Shown here in pieces: positions 40,737 to 51,100 of a DNA stretch of 64,000 nt (within the stretch, counting starts at the first letter, position 1; each line of letters begins with the position of its first letter). The DNA comes from JAYOEY01 sp038116945. GTDB taxonomy: Bacteria; Pseudomonadota; Alphaproteobacteria; MPNO01; UBA2964. The position numbers and the translations under genes were made by a program. Below the pieces are notes generated by a model. The model did not search any database and was not told where the DNA came from. It worked only from the letters and a program-made list of their open reading frames with translations. The DNA is taken from assembly GCA_038116945.1 (NCBI GenBank), contig JAYOEY010000010.1, positions 58,118-122,117 of the forward strand, read 5' to 3'.

Positions 40737-41558
40737 GTGGGTGAACTAACACTGGTATACGCCGTCGGATTTGTCATCGCTGTCCTTGCCTTTCTCATTG
40801 TCAGGGCGGTCGTGAACCAATTGGTGAAATGGGCCGGGCGGTCCTGGCTGAAACCTGCGGTCTATGGCGTCCTGCTGATCGTCCTGTTTGGCGAATGGGC
40901 GGTGCTGCAGGCTAGGCTGCTTTATCTCTGTCACGTTGCAGAGTATGGCGTGAAATTCGACCGCACCGTGCCGGTCCTGACCTGGGATATCGCGGAAAAC
41001 AACGGCTGCGGCCGGCTCTGCGTGAAGGCGCTTACCGAATATCCCATCGAAAAGGTGAAGCTGAATATTTCCCGAGATCGAATCGTGTTGCTGACGGACG
41101 AACAGAGGGAATCGATTTCGTCCTATCGTACAAGCGAGGTCGGAAACTGGGATGCCAGCGTAGCGCTTTCCCTTGAAAGCAGGGAGTCTCCGCTATGCCG
41201 GGAATTCGGGAAAATCATGACTGCGCTCAATGCGCCTCTACCGGATTTGCCGGACCCCAAAACATGCGTCGGTGCCGAAAAATACGACCGTTTTTCAAGG
41301 CAGCAGACCTATCGCAGCACGGAAACGGACGCATCCTTCCTGTATTTCGAAATAGAGGAAAGACGGGGAATCCGGACGGATCTGAAGGGCAATATCCTGA
41401 CCGAGAGCGTCTGGTACAACACGCAACGGCCCTACTCGGCGTTTTCGAGACTGCTTGCCGAACTTGCGCCCCGCTGGAGTTTCGACGACGATCGGTGCCG
41501 GGGCGATTCCGTCTATTACCGGTTTCCGGAACTGGTGCCGGCGACGAAGCGGGATTAG
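40737..41558 (+). CDS. Membrane-anchored protein of unknown function beside the secretion genes
   Basis: A 273-residue protein starting at GTG. Two hydrophobic helices lie at about 4-24 and 38-58; the remaining 210 residues are soluble, probably periplasmic, and hold seven Cys residues (LCHVAE, GCGRLCV, SPLCREF, KTCVGA, DRCRGD) that could pair. I recognise no family. The ribosome site AGGGAAG lies 6 bp before GTG. It is 62 bp after the HlyD gene on the same strand and before the RTX gene, so it may serve the secretion system, but its own codon use is a little less GC-biased, which could mean a separate origin. Coding is supported by the frame, its length and the strong ribosome site. Confidence 0.65.
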   Translation: MGELTLVYAVGFVIAVLAFLIVRAVVNQLVKWAGRSWLKPAVYGVLLIVLFGEWAVLQARLLYLCHVAEYGVKFDRTVPVLTWDIAENNGCGRLCVKALTEYPIEKVKLNISRDRIVLLTDEQRESISSYRTSEVGNWDASVALSLESRESPLCREFGKIMTALNAPLPDLPDPKTCVGAEKYDRFSRQQTYRSTETDASFLYFEIEERRGIRTDLKGNILTESVWYNTQRPYSAFSRLLAELAPRWSFDDDRCRGDSVYYRFPELVPATKRD

Positions 41559-41583
41559 CCGTAAATCCCCTCTTTTTTATGCG

Positions 41584-41892
41584 TCAGCCCTTTTTCTCTC
41601 CGTTCGCGGCCGCTGCCTTCTCCTGCGCTTCGGCGATGCGGTTGAGGGCCGTATTGGCGCGGTCCAGCTCTTCGAACTGCTCGCGGATGCGCTTCAGGTC
41701 GTCGAAATTTCCCGCCGTAACCGGCGTGTTCTCGGTCATCGCCTTGGCGATTCGCACGGCGTTCTGCAGCCAGTGGCGCTGCAGGAGAGCGGCGGCCGTC
41801 ATCAGCAGGCGGGAAGCTTCCGCCGGCGCGATTTCCGTTTCCTGAGGTGCGGCCGGCTTCGATCCGTCGGTCGGAGGCGTGGTTTCTGCCAT
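41584..41892 (-). CDS. Small acidic helical protein of unknown function
   Basis: A 102-residue cytoplasmic protein. After a Pro/Thr-rich start (MAETTPPTDGSKPAAPQE) it is helical: EASRLLMTAAALLQRHWLQNAVRIAKAM, then GNFDDLKRIREQFEELDRANTALNRIAEAQEKAAAANGE, which forms a likely coiled coil. I know no family. The chosen ATG at 41892 has GGGAGAGA 8 bp upstream; the frame opens at 41964. It sits on the opposite strand between the hypothetical membrane protein and the RTX gene, convergent with the former and divergent from the latter. It could be a chaperone or a regulator, but nothing in the sequence shows this. Confidence 0.6.
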   Translation of the reverse strand: MAETTPPTDGSKPAAPQETEIAPAEASRLLMTAAALLQRHWLQNAVRIAKAMTENTPVTAGNFDDLKRIREQFEELDRANTALNRIAEAQEKAAAANGEKKG

Positions 41893-42096
41893 GTCGGTCT
41901 CTCCCGGGCTGGATTTCGGTTCTTGGGCGTCCTCTGACCTATCGCATTCGGGCCGGACTGTCATGTGCGTTCTTGCGGTGCATTTTTCCGTTGACCTGCG
42001 CCCTGTGTTCCCCCGACTCCCCCGAAAACGCGCTTAACGGACGCCATGCGATGGCACGAAAATATCCAACATTTTCCTTGCTGGAATATGCCGTAA

Positions 42097-42126
42097 TTGA
42101 GACAATTTTTACGGAAATGCTATACT
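42097..42126 (+). promoter_or_regulatory. Strong sigma-70-type promoter of the RTX gene
   Basis: TTGAGA (42097-42102), an 18-bp spacer and TATACT (42121-42126) preceded by TGC (an extended -10). The DNA around it is AT-rich in a GC-rich region. The predicted start near 42133 leaves a leader of about 22 bases with a GAGG ribosome site before the ATG at 42155, so the RTX gene is probably transcribed independently of the exporter. Confidence 0.75.
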
Positions 42127-42154
42127 GGTCGCAGCACGTTTTCGTTGAGGCGGA

Positions 42155-45100
42155 ATGGACGGTTCGGGAATCATAACCGATGACGTGTTTGCGGCGGGGC
42201 TGATCGCCTTCGCCGGCGATCACGTGCATGGTTGCCTGTGCCGCGCCTGTCTGGAGCGCGTGTCCGCCGCGGGCGACGATTCGGAATCCGGGGACCAGTC
42301 CTCGTCTGTCGTCAGCGAACCCTTGTCCTCTCCCGAAATCGATCCAACCGTGGCCGCGACCGGCCCCGTCGGCGTAGCACTTTCGAGCCTTCGTCCGATC
42401 GTCAACGAAAGCCAGCTGTCGTCTTTCGCCGCGGGTCTGACGCGGGGCAACATCCTGCCGACGAATACTGTTTCCTACTCGTTTCTCGGACTTGGCAGTG
42501 CCGGATTCTGGTCGCGCTTCTCGGACGTCGACGGCCCCTACGCCTGGAGCAATACGGAAAAGGCGCAGATCCGGCTTGCGCTGGCACAGGTCAGCAACGT
42601 CGCCAATCTTAACTTCGTCGAGTCGTCGGACAACAATCTGAACGCCGCCTTTACCTTCGAGCATTTCTTTCACAACAGCGGCCTGGTCGGGATTTCCGGT
42701 TTTCCCGGCACGAGCACCGCGGGCCATATGGGGCTCAATATCCGGTTTCTCGGATCGGAAATGAGGCTTGACCAGAGCAGCTTCGGTTTTTCCGTGACGC
42801 TGCATGAGATCGGCCACGCGCTCGGGCTGAAACACACGCACGACAATGGCGGAACGGGCGCGCCCACATTCGGCGAGCTCGGGTTCAACGTATACGACAA
42901 GCAGGCCTACACGGTCATGTCGTACAACGACCCGTACCCGTCGACGACCGGTTTTGCGGGCAATCTCGGCATCCTCGATATCTACACGCTGCACCGGCTG
43001 TACGGCGCGCGGGCGGCGAATACGGGCGACGACGTCTACCGTTCGAGGAGCTATCAACAGACGATCTGGGATACCGGCGGGACCGACACGATCGACATGT
43101 CGGCCGGCGGCGGGCTGCTCTCGACCGAAGGCACTGTGATCGATCTGCGCGAGGGCGCTCTGTCCTACGGCCGGTTCGAGCACAGCACGGCGGCCCTGTT
43201 CGGCATCGCGTTCGGAGCCGTGGTCGAGAACGCCGTCGGCACGCGCAACGCCGACACGATCATCGGCAACGCCGCCGATAACGTGCTCGACGGCGGCATC
43301 AACAACGGCGCGTTCAGCGACCGGCTCGTCGGCGGCGCGGGCAACGACACCTATATCGTCGATGCAGGAACCAACGGGCAGTTCGACCGGGTCGAAGAAA
43401 ATGCCGGCGAGGGATTCGATACGGTTCGCACGAATGTCTCCGGCTATATAGCCGACGCCAATGTGGAAGCGGTCGTTTTTACCGGATCGGGCAATGCCGA
43501 TCTGTCGATCGGCGCCGGCAATCTGACCGGCGGCGCCGGCGACGACGTTCTCTCGGTTGCAGGGTCTGCGTCTCTGGTATCGAACCTCGACGGCGGCGAC
43601 GGAATCGATATGGCGCTGATCGCCCGGAAGCGGAGCGATTTTTCGTTCGCCATCGCGGTGAATGGTTTTTCCGCGGAGACCCTTCTGGTGGCCGAATCGG
43701 GGGAAACGGCAGGCGCGGTGCAGAGCGCCGGCGGCATCCTTGCCCAGCCGCCTCCGGTTGCGCCCTCGTCAGAGGTGAATATCGTCAATCTGAGCGCCGC
43801 GGACGGAACCGAGATCACGCTGACCGATATCGAGGGCCGGGCGTTCCAGGACAACAGTCTTTTCGTCTCGCTGGGCCTCGGGGCGCTTAACCCGACCCTG
43901 ATCGATTTCGACGGCGACGGGCGCGGCGACACGCAGCTCGCCGACATCAATCTGGACGGGATTGCGGACAGGCTGTTCCACGGCGTCGGCAACGATTTCT
44001 GGGTGTCGATGGGGACCGGAAACGGGTTCGCCGCTGCGGAACTCATTCTCGATTTCGGAGGCCCGACGGTTACCGGAGGCGCGCATCTGATTACTGCCGG
44101 CGGATCGGCCGCGCTCGACCTTGTGTTCGTCGATGGGGCGGGCCATGTCTGGTATTCGCAAAGCGGCGACGACTGGGCGGTGTCTCCGGAAGTCGTCGAG
44201 CCGCCGCCAAATTCCGCCCCCGTAATCGGCGTATCCGATCTGTCCGGCGCCGTCACGGAGCTCCCCGACGGCGCTGTGGGCGAAGGCACGGCGACGCTTG
44301 GCGACAGCGGGACGATCTCGTTTAGCGATGTCGACCTGACGGACGCGCATACGGTTTCCGTGACGCCGCAGGCCGGCGGATATCGCGGCGCGCTGACGGC
44401 GGCGATCACGAACGCGGCGACGGGCGACGGGTCGGGCGTTGTTACCTGGTCGTATAATGTCGCGGACAGCGCGCTTGAGGATCTGGCCGCCGGGCAGAGC
44501 CTGACGCAGCTCTATGACGTTACCATCGACGACGGTGCTGGCGGCATGGTGACGCAGACCGTGACCGTCTTCGTGACAGGCACGAACGACGCACCGGTCT
44601 TCAGGATCGGCACTTTGGGCGGTTCGGTTACGGAGCTCCCCAACGGGGATGCGAACGAGGGGACGGCGACGCTGAGCACCGCCGGGTTTATTTCGTTCAG
44701 CGACGACGACAGCGTTGCGCATACAGTCAGGGTCACGCCCCAGGGGGCCGGCTATCTCGGCTCGTTTGACACGACGATCCTGAATATTCCCGATACCATA
44801 CTGGGCCGGGTCAACTGGAATTTTTCGGTTGCGGACAGTGCGCTGGAGAATCTGGCGGCCGGCCAAAGCCTGACGCAGCTCTACGACATCACGATCGACG
44901 ACGGCAGCGGCGGCACGCTGACGCGCACCGCGACGATTACGCTCAACGGTGCGGACGATTCGAACAATCGCGCGCCGGTCGTGGTGACGGCCGACGAGGC
45001 CGGTTCGGTCACCGAGCTCCCCGACGGCGCGACGGGTGAAGGCACGGCGATTCTGACCGACAGCGGGACGATTTCGTTCACCGACCTCGACCTGACCGAT

Positions 45101-48100
45101 GCGCACACGGTTTCCGTGACGCATCAGGGTGGAGGCACTCTTGGCACGCTGGCGGCGTCGATCACCGACGCGGCGACGGGCGACGGTTCGGGCATTGTTA
45201 CCTGGAGCTACTCTGTTGCGGACAGTGCGCTGGAAGATCTGAATTCGGGTCAAAGCCTGACTCAGCTCTATGACATCACGATCGACGACGGCAGCGGCGG
45301 CTCCGTGACGCGAGCCCTGACGATCTCGCTCAATGGCGCCGATGACGCCCCGGCTCCGGTCGGAAACGTCGCACCCATACTTGTGCTCGGCACTTTGGGC
45401 GGTTCGGTTACGGAACTCCCCAATGGGGATGCGAACGAGGGGACGGCGACGCTGAGCGCCACCGGGTTTATTTCGTTCAGGGACGACGACAGCTTTGCGC
45501 ATACCGTCAGCGTCACGCCCCAGGGAAATGGCTATCTTGGCTCGTTTGACACGACGATCCTGAATATTCCCGACACGGTGTTCGGCCGGGTCAACTGGAA
45601 TTTTTCGGTTGCGGACAGTGCGCTGGAGAATCTGGCGGCCGGCCAAAGCCTGACGCAGCGCTACGACATCACGATCAACGACGGCAGCGGCGGCACGCTG
45701 ACGCAAACCGCGACGATTACGCTCAACGGCGCGGACGATTCGAACAATAGCGCGCCGGTCGTCGTGACGGCCGACGAGGCCGGTTCCGTCACAGAGCTCC
45801 CCGACGGCGCGGCGGGTGAAGGCACGGCGATTCTGACCGACAGCGGGACGATCTCGTTTACCGATGTCGACCTGACCGATGCCCATACGGTGTCGGTGAC
45901 GCCGCAGGCGGGTGGTTATCGCGGCGCGCTGACGGCGTCGATCACGAATGCGGCGACGGGCGACGGGGCTGGCGCGGTCACCTGGACCTACAACGTTGCC
46001 GATGCCGCGCTCGACAACCTTGCCGACGGGCAGAGCCTGACGCAGCTCTATGACGTCACCATAGACGACGGCAATGGCGGCACCGTGACGCGGACCGTGA
46101 CGGTCACGCTCAACGGCGCCGACGACGCGGTGCCAAACATTGCGCCGACGATCTCCATCTCCAGCGGCGCGGAAGAACTCTATTTCGCGGGATCGCGCGC
46201 CGGTGCAGGCGTCGAGATATTCAAGCTTTCCGCGGACGGTGTCACCTCTCAGGTAACCGATATCAACCCGGGCGATGGGAACGCCTATCCCACGCAGTTC
46301 GCCGTCTTCGGCGATGCGCTCTATTTCCAGGCGCGGGAAGCCTCCTTCGGCGCCGAACTCTACAAGGTCACAAAAGACGGCACGGTGAGCCTGGTTTCGG
46401 ATATTGTTGCCGGGCCGGATGACAGCCGTCCTGGAAACCTGTTTGCGTTCGGCGATTCCCTTTATTTCTCCGCGTGGCAGGTGCCTTTGAGCCAGGGCGC
46501 TAATCAGGAACTCTTCCGCGTTCGGCCCGATGGCGAAGTCGAGCTGTTCGCTGAAATCGACCCGGGAACCGGCTGGGGCGGCGGGTCGTTCCCCGGCGGC
46601 TTTACCGAGTTCAACGGCGATCTGTATTTCAGAGCTGACGACGGAACGTCCGGAGCAAATCTCTTCCGGCTTACGTCCGACGGGGTCATCGAACGGGCGG
46701 CAACGTCGGCCCCATCCACCCTGTTTTCTGTCTACGATCTGACCGAATTTAACGGCGCCCTTTATTTCAGGGGGATAGACAGCGAAATCGGTCAGGAACT
46801 GTTCCGATATAATATCGACGGCACGATAGAGCTCGTCGCCGACATTCTGCCGGGCGACGAGGTTCTGTCGAACGGGATAACACGCCCCCGATCCTCGGCG
46901 CCGACAGAAATATATGCGTTCAACGGTTCGCTTTATTTCCAGGCCCGCGGCGTGGACGAATTATTCAGGGGGCTCTGGCGGCTGGATTCCAGCGGTGAGA
47001 TCACAGAGGTCCTCGCGAATTCGGGAAGTCTGGACCAGCCCAAATCATTTACCGAATTCAACGGCGAGCTCTACTTCAAGGCTTCGTCGTCGCTTTACAA
47101 GATTACTGCGGACGGAACCGTTGAAACGGTTGCCGGTGCCTCGCCCGGTGCCGTGGCCCATCTGCAACTCTTCGACAATGCGCTCTATTTCTATGATACG
47201 AGCGGTATGCGCCGGATTGAGGCGGACGGCACCATTACAAATGTGGCGCTGGGTGCGTCGCCATATCACTTCGGCCCGAATTTCACACTGTTCCGCAGCG
47301 GAGCAGCGCAAAAATCTACCGATGAAGACTCGCCGCTCACGATTACCGGCGTTTCGCTTTCGGACCCGGACGCCGGCTCCAGCCCTCTTACGGTCGGTCT
47401 GTCGGTCGTCAACGGGACGCTCGCTTTTGCGAATGCTTCCGGCCTTGTCTTTACCGATGCAGACGGCAGCGACGGGAGGCTGTCCTTCAGCGGTACGCTT
47501 TCGGCGCTGAACGCGGCGTTTGCGGCAGGACTGGTCTACACGCCGGATGCGAATTTCTTCGGCAGCGATACCCTTTCCATCTCGGTCGACGACGGCGCGG
47601 GCGGCACGGCAACGGCGACCGAGTCGATCACCGTCGTCAGCGACGGGATCGATGAGCCGGTTGGCGGAAGCAACAGCGCCCCTGTTGTGGGCGCGGCCGA
47701 CCTCTCTGGCGCCGTCACGGAGCTCCCCGACGGCGCGGCGGGCGAGGGGACGGCGACGCTGTCCGACAGCGGGACGATCTCGTTTAGCGATGTCGACCTG
47801 ACCGACGCGCATACGGTTTCCGTGACTCCGCAGGCCGGAGGCTATCGCGGCACGCTGACGGCGTCGGTCACGAATGCGTCGACGGGCGACGGGGCTGGCG
47901 CGGTCACCTGGACCTACAACGTTGCCGATGCCGCGCTCGACAACCTTGCCGACGGGCAGAGCCTGACGCAGCTCTATGACGTCACCATAGACGACGGCAA
48001 TGGCGGCACCGTGACGCGGACCGTGACGGTTACGCTCAACGGCGCCGACGATGCCGCTGCCAACGTTGCGCCGACGATTTCGATCAGCGGTGGCGCCACG

Positions 48101-51100
48101 CCCGATGCTGAGTTGTATTTTTCGGCGCAGATTCCTGAGAGTGGCGTCGGAACCGGTAGTAAGTTCGAACTTTTCAAGATGACTGCCGATGAGGAATTCA
48201 TCCAGGTTACCGATCTGTATGAGAGTGGTTCCTTTCCCTCCGACATCACGGCCTTCGGAGACGCCCTCTATTTCCGGGCGCGCGACGAATTCGGCAAGCA
48301 CGATCTGTTCAGGGTCGGCGCTGACGGCATTGTTACCAAACCGGTCGATCTGAATCCAGGCGAGGCGGACAGTCCGTCGGGATTTACCGAGTTTAACGGG
48401 GCTCTTTATTTCACCGCGAGAGGCCCAGAAACGGGCACGGAATTATACCGCGTTACGTCAAACGGCAGGGTTGAACTAGTTGTCGACCTCAATGCAGGTA
48501 CCGGTCGCGGAGCGAACGGACACTTCGGTCTTTATGACGGTTCCCTCTATTTTGCCGGCGATAATGGCCAGTCGGGCGGAGAATTGTTCCGAATTGATGC
48601 AAACGATTCAATTGAGCTGGTCGCAGATATTAATTCGTCAGGGCATAGCGCTCCAGCTTGGATTACGGAATTTAACGGGGAGCTTTATTTTTCAGCAGAC
48701 GACGGCATCCTTGGCCGCGAGCTGTACAAGCTTAACGCAGACGGAAACGTCGAGTTGGTCCTCGATCTTCATGCCGGAGCATCGGATTCCTATATTCACG
48801 ATCTGACTGTATTCAACGGTTCGCTTTATTTTTCTTCGGGGTTAAGCGAACAACCTCGTGAATTCTGGCGGTTGGATTCAGACGGTACGCTTACTGAAAT
48901 TCTCGACGGAGTCAGCAGTTCTTACCCTCGTTTCACTTCATGGAGCCTGGCTGGCGATAAACTGTTTCTCGGCATAGGTCCGGCTGTTTACCAAATTAAC
49001 TCCAATCATGAGATCGAAAATATTATCGCAGACAGCGGCGAACATGGCTGGTCCGCGGTTACCGAACTTGCGGGTCGGAAATACGTCCAGTCGGGCGACA
49101 GCTTCTACAGAATCGAGACCAACGGGAACATTTCGCTTGTCGATAAGGGCAATGTCGAAATGCATCAGTTTGCTCGTTTCGCAAAGCTCGAGGACAGTTC
49201 GGGAGCAACAGGCCTGACGACCGACGAAGACGCAGCGATCACAATCACCGGTATTTCGCTTGCCGACCCGGATGCCGGCGCGAGCCCGCTAACTGTCGAT
49301 CTCTCGGTTGCGAAAGGTGCTCTGTCGTTCGCAGACATCAGTGGCCTGTCCTTTACCGATGCCGACGGCAGCGATGGTACGTTGTCGTTCAGCGGCAAGC
49401 TGTCCGCGCTGAATGCAGCGTTCGCGTCCGGTCTGGTCTATACGCCGGATGCCAATTTCTTCGGCGAAGATAATCTCGTCATCGCGGTCGATGATGGCGC
49501 CGGCGGCACGGTGACAGCGACAGAGACGATCACCGTCGTCAGCGATGGGATCGATGAATCGGTCGGCGAACCCGTCATCGGAACAGCCGACCTTACCGGC
49601 GCGGTCAGCGAGATTGCCGACGGGGCGGTCGGAGAAGGAACCGCGACGGTCTCCGACAGCGGTGCCATTGAATTTTCGAATGTCAATTTCGGCGCGTCGC
49701 ACACGGTCAGCGTCGCGCCGAACGCGTCGGGCTATCGCGGCGCGCTGACGGCGTCGATCACCGACCCGGCCGCCGGCGACGGCGCGGGCGTTGTGACCTG
49801 GACATACAATGTCGCCGACGCGGCGCTCGACGATCTGGCGGCCGGCGCAGTGGTCTCCGAGCTGTTTACTGTCACGATTACCGATGCGAACGGCGTCTCC
49901 GACCAGCGCACCGTAGCGGTGCAGATCACGGGCAGCAACGATGCCCCCATCCTGCAGGCGGATGTCTTCTCGACCGCCGCCGACAAGGCGTTCACCGGCA
50001 ATTTGTTCGCCGATAACGGCAACGGGATCGATTCGGATCCCGACGGGGATACGCTGGCCGTGACCAATATCGGCATTCAGGCGACGACGCTCGGCGGGGT
50101 CGTGACGGTCGTTTCGAACGGCGATTTCGCCTATATTCCACCCGTCGGGCTGAGCGGCGACGACAGCTTCACCTATACCGTGTCCGACGGCAATGGCGGC
50201 ACGGCGACCCGGACCGTTTCGATCACTGTCACATCCGCCGACGAAATGCTCGTCGGCGACGGTTCGGACGACATTCTCGAAGGCGGCAGCGGCGACGACA
50301 CGCTGGATGGCGGCGACGGCAACGATACGCTGTTCGGTGACGAGAATTCCATCTTCGATACGGCGTTCGGGCTTCATGACGCCCTGTCCGAGGAAGCCGG
50401 CGTCGCCAGCGCCGCGACGCCCGCCGGCAATGACCGCCTCTATGGCCGCGCGGGAGACGATCGCCTGTTCGGCGGTGGCGGTTCCGATATGCTGTACGGC
50501 GATACCGGCCTGGATACTCTGGACGGCGGCGCCGGCGACGACACGCTGGACGGCGGTACGGGCGACGATACGCTCGATGGCGGCGACGGCGACGATACGG
50601 CGAGCTATGCGGGCGATGCGGGGAGCGTAAGAGCCAACCTGTTGCAGGGCTGGGCGGTTGACGGTTCCGGCGGCGCGGACAGGCTCTGGAACATTGAGAA
50701 CATTACCGGGTCTGCGCAGGCGGATCATTTTTACGGCAGCGCCGGGTCGAACACGCTTTCGGGCGGCGACGGCAACGACATGCTGCAGGGCGGTGCGGGG
50801 GACGACACGCTCCGGGGCGACGCGGGCAACGATTTTCTCGATGGCGGCGCGGGTGCCGACACGCTCGACGGCGGCGAGGGATCGGACTGGGCGGATTACC
50901 GCTACGCGGGCGAGGGCGTGACGGCGGACCTTTCGACCGGGCTGGGTACGGGTGGCGAGGCGCTTGGGGACAGGTACAGCAGCATCGAGAACCTTCAGGG
51001 CTCGGGGCATGGGGACAGGTTAACCGGCAACGACGACGTAAATACCTTCTGGGCGGAAGGGGGCGACGACGAGGTCCATGGTCTGGGCGGCAACGACTGG

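Noticed and set aside
41847..42176. A 109-codon plus-strand frame upstream of the RTX gene
   Set aside because: It runs across the RTX promoter and the opposite-strand hypothetical gene; no motif.
43769..45886. A 705-codon minus-strand frame across the VCBS repeats
   Set aside because: Mirror frame of the RTX repeat DNA, repetitive because the sense strand is repetitive.
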